Source of the DNA: Actinomucor elegans
Lineage: Eukaryota > Mucoromycota > Mucoromycetes > Mucorales > Mucoraceae
NCBI GenBank assembly: GCA_026027325.1
Contig: JAMSLZ010000001.1
Coordinates: forward strand, 2,914,001 to 2,978,000
DNA length: 64,000 bases
Reading direction: 5' to 3'
The position numbers and the translations under genes were made by a program. Shown here in pieces: positions 36,158-46,937 of the stretch (position 1 is the stretch's first letter; every line of letters begins with the position of its first letter). The notes beneath the pieces are model-generated. The model had not been told where the DNA came from and ran no database searches. It saw nothing but the letters and a program-made list of their open reading frames with translations.

Positions 36158-38646
36158 CTAGGGGATAATTATTTCCAAGCTTGCAATACTAGATATATAG
36201 CCTTCTCTATTCACTGCCTGTACAATGATTCGATGATTCAGTAACCTATTTATACAATCCAAACCAGATACTCGGTATTGACTACAGAAGCTTGTGCCTA
36301 AAAAAAGACGCGTATCTACATTACTATCAATTTCGTATGAAATCATATAGTAATCAGTTTCTTTCCATGGTTTATCTGTATAGTTGGTATCCTTCCAGCT
36401 GAGTGTGCCAAATAAACGAAATGCCTCCTCTTGTTCATTTGACAAAGGACTTACTTTCTCTATAAATGTGTCTTTCCATGAAAGGCCTGTCAATTTTTGC
36501 TCATCTATCATGGAACAAGAAGAAAAAGGAATGACACTTAAATAACCCAAGCAAGCTATGACGTGAGGTTTGATTCCCACCAAACTTGAAGTATTCACAA
36601 TGACATTCATCTCTATACGATTGATATGCAACGTATCACCTTGTTTACAAGCAGGAATTTCAATGGTTTTGGTAATCCAGTCGTTTTCACCAGTAATTTC
36701 CTGGGTTGCAGACAGTGAAAGGCATCTACTACTTTCATCAGAGTGAATAGTGGCTCGGAATACATCCTCCTTATCTACTGAATTCGTTTTTTGTCGAAAT
36801 GTCCACAGGTCATCTTCTGTCGAGGTTTTGTTTGAAGTTTTTAATGAAAAGTGACACGACATGACAAGTTTAACGTCCTCTCCGAGTAATGTACGATAAA
36901 TGTAGCGTAGTGAACATCCTCGACTCGCGTCAATGCTGAGGTGGTAAAGTGGTACACTGATTTCAGCTTCCAAATCGCGTGATTCTCGGTGTGTGAGACG
37001 CTGGCCTTGGAAGACTAAAGAAGTACCGCTAAGAAAAGCGCCATAGTTGGATTGCAAGGAGCAACTAATATCAACGTTCGTATCGTTTTGATGGTTAGTA
37101 ACATTTCTGTAGTTGAGATTGGGCAATATGGCTTGATGAGATAGGTGAGACCAAGGTTGATCCAATAGTTTCTACGTATAGACATGATAAATACATGATG
37201 GGTGATAATTGGACATGTACCTTTCCTCTGTAGTAGAACCTGGAACCAAATCCTCTATCAAATGTAGTGACTAACCAGTTTCCACCAGGCGCTGCATTGG
37301 TTGGAGCTATATCCGCTATCCCTTTTCTATGTCCATACATTAACTCATCTTCGCTATAGTATCAATGCGTTTAGTTTAAACAGGTAATTTCTCGTTCGAT
37401 ATATCTTAATTTACCTATCGTCACTTTCTATGGTTATCTCCTTGGGGTCCTTGGGTGGTGGATACTCTGAATACGCGCCACCATACCAAAACAACCGATC
37501 CATCTTTTCAAACTCTGATGTTTCAAAATTTTCATACGTCCAAGCCATACCGAATAGCGCTGAAGAAGTCTGTGCTGAACTAGCTGCTTTAACGCCTTTG
37601 TAGGACTTGAATCCACCGCCACCATACGTGTGTCTTCCCCATACATCTGTTCCAAAATATACTTCCAAGCCCGATTTACCATGACGCTCTGCCAATCTAC
37701 GCGTCATTTCAGGATACTCTCTCTTCCACCAATAGTTTAAAAAAATACCATCAGTTTTCTCAAAAAAGATCTCGTTTAGATGCGTCAATTGGTTCTGCCA
37801 CTTGATTTCACCAGCTATGGTCATACTATCATACCAAATGATTTGAGAGCCTGGTATTTCTGCATGCATTTTCTTGGTCAAATAGTCAATGAACCTAATT
37901 AAGTATGAGTTGATAAGATGGCTTTACTTTTTTTTTTTTTTACTTACTTGGCTAATTCTCGTGCTTTAAAACGAGAGTTTGTTGGGAAAGGGAAAAACTC
38001 ACATTCAATATTGATAAGCCAGCCATCAAATCCATAGTGCTTTGCAATAGCAACTAATCCAACTTCAGTATCTGGCCAAATTTCGTTTGTGGGACGCGCT
38101 TACCTAACTTGTCTGCATAAAAAGGACTCCAAAGTCTCATGGGATTGTCGCTGTCATGGGCGGCCAATGGAGGTCCTTGAAGCAAAGCCTCCATTTCGTG
38201 CATTTGGTCGCCTTCGGTCAAAAAAGTACCCAAACACTTGACACCATTTCTATGACAGGCATTGGTCCAGTTGACAGGAGGAATGGAGACGCGTTCGTGA
38301 GAAAAGCTAGGTGTAATCTCGATAAGTATGATAGTACTTGATCTTTTTTTTTTCTTCTTCTCTCAAGTTCTTACTATATAAACATATCTACAAAATGCAA
38401 GTATTGGCAGTTGTAGATTGTGGCATAGTCGTTGCCTTGGATGTATTTATCTTCCTTGTATCCTCCCGCCATATCGTGGCATAGAATCAAACGAGGTTTC
38501 AGGGCGTATGTTTTACGTGGCTGTAAAGCGATAGAAGGTATATTAAAAGAATCCTTAGAAGGTGTCCAGTCACGCAACTGGTTCATGGATTTGAGCGCAT
38601 AGGACTGAGGCAGTAACTCATCCTTTTGTAACGTACGAGAAGGCAT
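36158..38646 (-). CDS. ENG1: Endo-beta-N-acetylglucosaminidase, GH85 (ENGase, Endo-M-like)
   Basis: Cleaves the chitobiose core of N-glycans, leaving one GlcNAc on the protein; cytosolic by family since no signal peptide is seen (MPSRTLQKDELLPQSYALKS). ATG 38646, TAG 36158. The catalytic stretch GFDGWLINIECEF (near 38040-38000) holds the Asn and Glu that act in Endo-M (Asn175/Glu177), and IIWYDSM carries the conserved Tyr. HDMAGGY, GTFLTEG, GLEVYFGTDVWGR and FGMAWTYENF complete the TIM-barrel signature. Beta-rich C-terminal domains follow to LEIIIP. An intron interrupts directly before the catalytic block (D-K-L-V-A-I-A-K), and another near 37900-37945 carries an A tract after its GTAAGT donor. 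Size, about 770 residues, fits Endo-M (744). Confidence 0.92.
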
Positions 38647-38699
38647 GATATGAAAAAGAATGATAAGAAAAGACGAAACGTACCTAATAAAAATTAGGC

Positions 38700-39611
38700 T
38701 GTACTCAATTACAAATTAGAGTTACAGATCCATGCAATAGGCAGATGACCACTACTAGTAGCATGTTGTTGGTGAGTAAAGTGATAAACTAGACTTTGGT
38801 CTACCAAACATCATGTCAAACATCTTCTAGCGGTATTTGAAGACCAAGCGTGATACAGTGATTGCTGTAGACTTGAGTCTTTCTTTTATCCGGCTTTTTG
38901 AATATCTTGATATGCAAAAAAGTTCAATAACAGCGCTTATAAAGAACTGAGATACACGTTTAATGATGCAAAGCTCATGTCATATTATCCTAGAAGCTTT
39001 GTAATATTCCTTGATAAAGTGCCGTTAAACGTTTTATTTTTGTTTTACAAAAAAAATCCCTTTTTTTATATGGTTAAAAAACACAACTAAGCTGTAAAAA
39101 AAAAGCTGATACAACGATATAACGCTATATAATGTAATCGACTTTTATTGATCAGTAGTAACTTAAGCAATTCTTGATGAGGCTAACTTATAAAACAACT
39201 GTCGATATGCAAAAACTGGATTAAAAATTCGAGTAAAAACTGTATCCATTAACAACTGGCCAAGTTATTGGATAAAAGACTGTTTATTGGATTATGTATA
39301 AATGCATCTACAATTGCATAATCCCATACATATTAAACTTATTATAGTTGACTCAATCTGACTAAGAAATAAATAGTGACGCTTCTGTATAAAAGTAATA
39401 GAGGCGTTTCTTAGTTCAGTAAGTTAAATATGATTTGTAAAGCATATAGATCCACTCTTTGCTCTAGAATCGGTGTATATACTCGTACTTATGTAGTGAC
39501 GCTTAAATCACATACAACGTTTGGTTGGTATGATAGACAGCAAATCATTCTATACAGGTTTATTATTAAATCTAGCTATTATCAACGGAAGTCAAATGAT
39601 ATTCAGAGTCA
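38700..39611. other. Intergenic, no gene seen
   Basis: AT-rich spacer between the ENGase start and the 3' end of the UBL-WLM gene. A plus-strand open stretch at 39430-39726 is mostly the shadow of the following minus-strand coding exon. Confidence 0.5.
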
Positions 39612-40692
39612 TTACTTTGAAGTTGAACCACAGGCATCATCCATTTCCTTTTCTTGTTTCGTTAATCGCATTAGAGCTGCTGCAGCTCTCTGCTGCCTTT
39701 TAGCTTCAGGTGTATCATCCACATGATTCGATTTGGATCCTGCACCGAGTCTATAAGTACCCGCTTCATAGGTAATGTCATTTTCCATTTCATCCTCTTC
39801 ATCCTCTTCTGGATTGTAATACTCGCCACTACCTAGTGTCTTGGCGCCATGCGCAGTCCAATCCAAACTAATCACATCTTTGTTGAGTTGTCTGTTAAGG
39901 GCATGAAAGTTATCATCGTGAGCTCCCCACACCTATGACCATTTTCGTTAATCATCTTGGCTTTAATGTAACCTAATTACCACTTACATTATGAGTCAAT
40001 TCATGCAGTAGCACTTTTCTTATTGAATTGTAATTTCGAAAACCAGTAAGATCATCTGTTCTCAGACGCAAAGCAATAAGCTGACCTGCATTGCGATTAT
40101 AACCCAAAATACTCGCTTCAAAAGGCGTTAATTCGATCAACTCGCCTACAGACCATTTCCTATCTGCCATAATGGCTCGTATCTATATGTATCATTAAGT
40201 CAGTATATAAATTACAAGTAGTTTGGTCGTATAGCTTACCCCGCGATCGTCCCTTAATCTCTCTAGTAGGCTATTTGCCTTATGAGGTTCAGGAAACTCT
40301 TCAATAACTGATATTTTGTGAAACGTATAATTGGCATTAGGATCTGGTAAACGTTTTTGCTGCTGTAGTAACTTCTTTTTATTTAATCGAATAGTAGGTG
40401 CTAATCGTCGTCGCTCATCAATCTTTTTATCCATTTCGTTGACTTGCTCGATCTGGGTTGGTAAACTGCCCATTAACATCAGTTTAGCACCTTCTTGTAT
40501 TGACAGTTCACTCAAATGTGTAGTAGAGTCTTTAAGAATGCGGCCTTTCCATAAAAGCTTTTGACTTTCGGTTGGCAATGAGGTTTCTTTGTAAAGATGG
40601 TGTTTAATATCGTCAATCGTAGCATCAAGGGGCCAATTATCGAAAGAAATGATTTGTGATTTAAAGCCAACTTTGAAATTGATATGAGGCAT
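39612..40692 (-). CDS. Ubiquitin-like/WLM-domain metalloprotease
   Basis: 322 residues from exons 40692-40240, 40182-39988 and 39932-39612, which join in frame. Residues 1-80 are a ubiquitin-like domain (KLLWKGRILKD, LSELSIQEGAKLMLMG). The WLM (Wss1p-like metalloprotease) domain follows: WSVGELIELTP, NAGQLIALRLRT and the zinc motif HELTHN joined to VWGAHDDNFHALNRQ across the second intron. The C-terminal tail is acidic, then has a KRQQRAAAALMRL helix. This UBL-WLM architecture is known in fungi and plants and is related to Wss1/SPRTN, which act on DNA-protein crosslinks and SUMO/ubiquitin conjugates; the specific role here is inferred. The HExxH core is intact, so it is probably active. Confidence 0.88.
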
Positions 40693-41276
40693 GTAGAGAA
40701 AATAAAGGTATATAAAGATAGGAAAAGAAAAAAAAAATGGCAGACCTTTTCTTATATGTAAATCTATTAGTAATGCATTTTTGGGACTGGAATCTTCCAG
40801 ACTTCATGCCTCAAAACAGAAAGTGCTACTGCGCACGCTCGCGGCTCTTACCCCCCAGGTGATTTTGAAGGCTTCAATAAGTTTGTTAAGAGCATCTACA
40901 ACTAACTACCATTATTTTATAGAGTTACATAGTGAGAAAACCCAATTGCATCTTTAAAGAGTTTAGATTCTTAAATTAGACAAGAAAAAAGCTAAATGAT
41001 TCTGCTAATTAAAGACAGAAAAAAAAAGTAATCATAAGCATGATGTTTAATGTAATGGTGATCTTTAACTTTAGATGATATTGTAACCATTACTGCTACC
41101 CAATATGAGCATGCATACTAATCAAAAGCTGCTTTTGATAAAGACTGACCGAGAGATATATCACTAGTTTTCCAAGTTGAAGTTATCATGGTTGCTGGGA
41201 CAAAAATGAAATTACAAATGCCGACCGGTTTCCTGTTAAAACTAAGTATGAGGCTATTTCAATCCCATTTTAAAAC

Positions 41277-42000
41277 ATGAGCAAGCTATATAAGTCTATC
41301 TTTAAGACGGTTAGTGAATTGCTTGAAGGCATTACAAACGCTGAATAAGAAATAATTAAGCTCAATGATCACGTGCATGGTATAATTGTGATAGGAATCA
41401 AAGCGTACATCACCAAGGAAGACCCTGAAACTGATCAGCGCAAATGAGAATACTGTGGAAACTTCCAAGACTAAATAACTCAAAAGTACTTCAGTCATTG
41501 TTGGCCATCTTGGGAGACCAATTGGGTTGATTTTGGAGTACCAAGGGCTCTTGATCAAAAGTGTTATAAGAGAACCAATGGCGCTTTTTAGTTACCATTA
41601 ATCAATTTGGAACATGCAGTACAAAGGCCTTTACTCAAACTGTAACAAAATGCTTGAATAATAACCATTTCCAACCGCACAAAGCTGCTCACAAATCTGA
41701 ATAAAAACCAGATCACATCCAAAAAAAAGGCTTTTCTAGACTCTATATAAGATCTATCAGATCAATGGCGATTGTGAGCGCGTTATTTGGCTAGATGTAC
41801 CGAAACTAACACCTCAAGGGCAATGTTGATGGTATTGGTACCATATATAAAATAGATGAGAGGTATAAATAGAAGCATATTGTACCTACGAACAAGTTTA
41901 GTGATGGTTCAATTATGTTTTGAGGTTGTTTCTAGGCGTGGTGGAGTAAATCCTCCGGTTAGCGGCCTTGATTGCTGAGTAAATCAGAGAGATTATACCT
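41277..42000 (+). pseudogene. Degenerate Tc1/mariner transposase
   Basis: Fragments recognisable across frames with stops and shifts. Near 41500-41570 the sequence reads VGHLGRPI then EYQGLLIKSVIREPMA, as in the GRP..LT...-linker of Tc1 DNA-binding domains. Near 41660-41800 it reads LNNNHFQPHKAAHK and RVIWLDVP, matching the L..K.GL...A..K and K.V.WSDES blocks with the Asp still present. Near 41890-41940 it reads VPTNKFSDGSIMF-x-GCF, the classic GGSVM.WGCF motif. Multiple stops make it clearly dead. Terminal inverted repeats could not be located by eye. Confidence 0.6.
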
Positions 42001-43109
42001 AGTACTTATGGGATGATTCTTTTCCTTAGTACCGCTAGTTTGACTGAAAAGAAAAATGGAATTTTATTTTCTAAAATGACGCTTTCTGTCATTCTGGCAA
42101 GCTTTCACGCCGATGAAAGGATGATCAAAGCACCATTAAAGGGCTCAATTTTTGGTCAGTCTAAAACCTGGATCCGAATTGAATAGAGTTCCTCTGAGAA
42201 TATTCGAAAAAAAAAAAATTTGTTGGAGCTCAGAAAGCACCATATAAAAAACATGGTGCAGTTAGTGAACAAGTTAAAGAAAAAATAGTACGAGATACCA
42301 ATTGATCTGGTAAAGAGGCCTCCGTACAGTATGTCTTCCTGATGCAATGAGATCTTCGCTATTAAAAGTGAAAGTATGCATGATCAATTATTTAATAAAC
42401 TATCCTACCAGTACCATAATACCTCAAGTCGGAATCAATCTTCCAATACTTTATTATACACAATGACCAAGTTGTTAAAAGCATCGTGGAGGTCCAGACT
42501 AAATTTGGATGTTCTACAGGTCGTATCTAACTTTACAAAGCTGGGAGGGTAAATGAAACTCATGCTTACAAGGGCCGTTGATGCCAGTGCTCAAGGCCCA
42601 ACTGTATGTGGTATCCTAGTAAAGGCGAGGAAAAAGACTATATTGTAGTTATCCCAAGAGACAATCACTATAAGTTTTGCTTTCTAAGATTCAAACCTTC
42701 TATCTTTTTATCATAAATCTTTAAAATATGAAACCATTTATAAAGTGGTCAGACTTGCAGCGTTCAAGTTTGTAGAAAGCAGTTTTAATCTAACATCACT
42801 ACCAAGTGCATCATTTGTCAATTAATGCAGCTATGGGTAAGTAAATCATTATTAGTGAATGTCAAATATTTCATACTAGGAATTTATGATCGCTATGGTA
42901 ATAGCTGCCGAGCAATCTGGCAGGTTGGGTTAAATCTTCACGCGGCAAATTCAAGTGAACTAATAATCATCTTGAAATCAACGTACTATTTTTTTTTAAT
43001 CTTTATATCTTATAATCAAAAATATATATCCCCTTTTGTGCCATGTCATTCGAGTGTAGTATGATGTAAATGTATCTTTTTCTTTTACTCTTTCTCTTTA
43101 TTTTTATTT

Positions 43110-43360
43110 GCGTTTTCTATCTTTCACAAATATGTTATTAATGTGAACATATGCAGACAACTGCTGTTTTGACGCTTCTAAAAAAATGCTGTCGGTAGGG
43201 TCCTTTTTAAACTGCCCCTTTCATTATTGCACTGTACAAGCGCGTATCTCTGACTACTTTGCAGCAGCTGGTGCATTCACTCCTCTCTCAAACATCAGCC
43301 TGAGGAATCTCACTTTATTCTAATCCATGTAGAACGGCATAGTTTCTTTCATGTAAACAT
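43110..43360 (-). pseudogene. N-terminal fragment of a second transposase (helix-turn-helix)
   Basis: On the minus strand a frame reads KETMPFYMD-x-NKVRFLRLMF, then ERGVNAPAAAK-x-SEIRACTVQ and KKDPTDSIF, with internal stops. The MF..G.SA..AAK..GI...TAQ pattern is that of transposase N-terminal HTH domains of a type I associate with Mucorales genomes. No catalytic part was found downstream on this strand, so only a remnant remains. The family is uncertain. Confidence 0.4.
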
Positions 43361-43666
43361 CTTTGTTATTGGTTCGACTATATGCGTAGCAACAGATTCA
43401 TAATTTCACTAAGGACAGAGTGCGCAAATAACCAATATGGAAATTAATAGTTTCGAGAGTATATTTCTAATAATATAACTCGATGGCCTTATTTATCAAC
43501 AAAATACGGCCCCGCTCATTTTCATAATAAAATTGACTGTGACAATTTTTCCGTATATATGATATTAGATTTGTCATCATGCGCAAGGGTTTCTAGGCAA
43601 ATACGATGTTTACTTTTGTTAATATGTGGCATTAGCATTGGTGTAATGCGATTTTGCTTTTGGAAA

Positions 43667-43669
<3 letters not shown>

Positions 43670-43698
<29 letters not shown>
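43670..43698. repeat. A29 homopolymer tract
   Basis: 29 consecutive A bases, preceded by GTT, about 170 bp before the transporter ATG. Confidence 0.9.
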
Positions 43699-43700
<2 letters not shown>

Positions 43701-43866
43701 GTACATTGTACATCCCTATTCAGGGTCAACAAAGAAGAAGTACTAAGAGGATACTTAGATTATCATCTACCAATCAAACTGGTTGTTTCCTCCCGACAAA
43801 TCGATCCTGCAAATTTCGCCATACTTGAACCTTTCTTTCTCTTTTCTTTTTTGTTCAAATAATATC

Positions 43867-45015
43867 ATGAATCATACAGAAAAAAGAGGTCAGACGGCTG
43901 AAAGAAAGCGTAAGAACCCTATTGAAATTATCCGACACTTTACACCTTCCTGGTTCAGTGTCAATATGGGCACAGGTATCATTTCCATCCTCTTATACAA
44001 CTTCCCTTTCCAATTCACGGGTCTGCATACCATCGCGTTCGTCATATTCCTCATCAACGTCGTCATATTCTGCCTTTTCTTTGTCATGACTGTGGCCCGT
44101 TATGTTTTCTTTCCGGACGTGATTCAAAAGATGCTTAAACACTCGTCTCAAAGTCTGTTTCTGGGCACCATGCCGATGGGCCTTACAACTATCACCAACT
44201 TTACCATTATTGCGTTAATTGATAAGGTGAATTGGGGCCACGACTTGGCTTTTGTGCTTTGGTGTATCGAATTTGGTATGACGGTGATAAGCTGTATAGT
44301 TGTACCTTACTATATCTTTGTACACCACAACCATCAAATCGAGTCTATGAACGGGACATGGTTACTGCCTATTGTACCTGCTATTGTTACTTCTGCTTCT
44401 GGCGGTTTACTGGCACAGCATATGCATCACGATGAACACGCATTTATCGTGTTGATCACCTCTTATGTCATGATGGGTATGGGCTTATTGTTGGCACTAT
44501 CGATTACAGTAATTTACGTTTACAGATTGGCTATCCATAAATTACCACCAAGGGAAGTGATTATCAGTTCCTTTTTACCGCTGGGCCCATTGGGACAAGG
44601 GTCGTACGGTATGATTCAGCTGGGCATAGCTGCACAAACCGTGTTTGGTGATCGTTATATTGTAGGACTAGGCACCGTTGCTCAAGGAACTGGATTTATA
44701 TCTGCCCTATTTCTCTGGGGTTATGGTGCCTGGTATTTATGCGTAGCTACATTTTCTGTCGGTATCACTGTGAAGCAAAAGATACCGTTCAACTTGGGCT
44801 GGTGGGGATTGATCTTTCCTTCGGGCGTGTTTACAGCTGCTACGCTCAGTATTGGCACCATTTTGGGTTCCAACTTCTTTTTGGTATTGGCAGCTATTTT
44901 TACATGTATCTTGGTGATTATATGGTTAGCTGTGATCACCAAGACTTTGATTGGAGCGTTTACTGGAGAAATGTTTTATGCGCCCTGTTTGACGCCCGTT
45001 GTGATAAACAGTTAA
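43867..45015 (+). CDS. TDT-family transporter (SSU1 sulfite pump / malate transporter type)
   Basis: Intronless, 382 residues, about ten transmembrane helices. The opening RHFTPSWFSVNMGTGIISILL is the SSU1/Mae1 (tellurite-resistance/dicarboxylate transporter) signature. Later SLFLGTMPMG, WLLPIVPAIVTSASGGLLA, PLGPLGQGSYGM and LGWWGLIFPSGVFTAA match the fungal SSU1 branch more than the SpMae1 branch. Likely a plasma-membrane exporter of sulfite or related anions; the exact anion cannot be fixed from sequence. The N-terminus is basic (KRGQTAERKRKN). It converges on the large scaffold gene with 92 bp between stops. Confidence 0.88.
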   Translation: MNHTEKRGQTAERKRKNPIEIIRHFTPSWFSVNMGTGIISILLYNFPFQFTGLHTIAFVIFLINVVIFCLFFVMTVARYVFFPDVIQKMLKHSSQSLFLGTMPMGLTTITNFTIIALIDKVNWGHDLAFVLWCIEFGMTVISCIVVPYYIFVHHNHQIESMNGTWLLPIVPAIVTSASGGLLAQHMHHDEHAFIVLITSYVMMGMGLLLALSITVIYVYRLAIHKLPPREVIISSFLPLGPLGQGSYGMIQLGIAAQTVFGDRYIVGLGTVAQGTGFISALFLWGYGAWYLCVATFSVGITVKQKIPFNLGWWGLIFPSGVFTAATLSIGTILGSNFFLVLAAIFTCILVIIWLAVITKTLIGAFTGEMFYAPCLTPVVINS

Positions 45016-45107
45016 CGATTTAATAGATATAGATTAGATTATAATAGTTTGTAATGGTAGGATAGTAATAAGTAGAAAGTATGTATAATAAATGGTAAGC
45101 ATATAGT

Positions 45108-46827
45108 CTAAGATTGATGTTCTAATTCTCGCAATTTACATTGATCGTCTTCTCCAAAAGTACCACCGCTTGCCATCTTTTTACCGCTGGCTTGATTTGT
45201 GGTCCTCTTTATCCAATACTCTACAGCATCAAGCATGTACATGATCTTGGTTTCATTTCCATTCAAGACATCTATAATTAACCTGGCATTAGTAACTCTA
45301 CATGTCTTACTGTTCGCGCTACTTACCTCGTATAGTGCATGATCCATCCAGATCAACACCTTCAAGACTCATAAATTTAAAAGCAGCAATCACAAGGTCC
45401 ATACGCTGTGCATTTGCAGACTGTGTAGGCATTGTCACTGGCCTCGTAATCTCTTTACTGCTCGCATTCTCCAAGAACTCTATCAGTACTTCTCCATTAC
45501 TTAATTCAGACAGTAATAATATCTTGTTTTGTACATGGGTATTGATCCAATTAATATACATTTGTTGTTTGGCATTCACAGGCTCTCGTTTAGAAAGCTC
45601 TTCTTGTCGGTAATGGCGATTGGATTCAATCACACTCATATGTTCAGGATCGATCAAATCCTCATCTTCTTCATCAGGAAAGTAAATAGCCATATTATCA
45701 TTTTGAGGTTGACGCATAGAATGTATCGAGATACTTTGCCGACCTGAAGAGCTATGATTACTGCTAGTTTCTGTATGTGTATGACCTCCATGAGTGCTAT
45801 TGAACCCCGAATCTTTGAGTCGGTTATTGTTTTGGCTGGCTATAGAATAGTCGGATGCGTTATCGCGTTTGGGCTCTGATAGAGGCAGACGCGTGCTCAT
45901 GACAGAAGGCGCTCTGGAATCAGACTGCTGTGAATAAGATAGGATAGGCTGCGCTCTTTCATCGAAAGATGTCAAGGAGAAATGTTGGTTTAAATGTGTG
46001 TTGGGTGTAGGTGATCTCAATTGCTGCTGTTGGAAGATAGTGGAAGGTGGACGAGGACGCATTCTACGCGCCATTTCTAAAGAAACAGTGGGAATTGTGC
46101 TTGATGACATGACAGGTGCTATAATAGAAACTGATAAGTACTCGTAAGCTTTGACTCTATGTTAAACTTACTAGCGTAATCTCGAGCAATTGTCGCTTTC
46201 ATTAATGCCTTCAGCCATTCTTTCATATGCTTTTCAAAATCAGTATAAAAGTAAAAAGTACGTTCTTTGGGATGATGTGCCATGAAGCAGTATTTTCCAA
46301 CGTGAATGGTTTCATCCACTTCAATACGATAACCTTTAAGATTGATAATGCCTTTCATACGTACTGCGGAAGGGCTTTTAAAATAGAACAAATTGTTGGC
46401 TTTCAGGACGAACCAACGTTTGTTCCAAGTCTTGTATTTATCGCCTTGCTTATATAACCATCCTTCCATGTCTGGCGCAGCAGATGGATCATTGGTGAAA
46501 CTAGGTACATCTTCAGATCTTCGTACCATTTGTGCATTGGGTATTATAGACTGGAGCTTGCTTGTACTGAGAGAATTTTTCATAAAACTATAACGTGTCG
46601 ACGTAGATATTCTACCATTACCGTCCTGTAAGGGAATCTATGTAATCTATATAAATATAAAGCAGGTTTGTAGAGCAATGTAATGATTACCTCTTGAGCA
46701 GTTTTCATATTATTCATTGTATTGCGCTTCCATTCAGCTGATAATGAGGTAGTGATAGGACTAGGTGCGATTTGATGAGACACTGGACGTTGCTGTTGTT
46801 GATGTTGCTGCTTCAAGTATTGCATAC

Positions 46828-46899
<72 letters not shown>

Positions 46900-46905
46900 G
46901 CTGCT

Positions 46906-46937
<32 letters not shown>

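Larger units (their letters stand above)
40740..43866. other. 3.1-kb gene-free region of decayed mobile elements
   Basis: No intact gene. Contains a Tc1-like transposase relic on the plus strand (about 41277-42000), an unassigned middle, a transposase-like helix-turn-helix fragment on the minus strand (about 43110-43360) and an A29 tract at 43670-43698 upstream of the transporter. Confidence 0.6.

Noticed and set aside
42156..42347. Minus-strand Phe-rich open frame near the transposase relics
   Set aside because: Composition follows T-rich sequence; no ATG-based gene structure.
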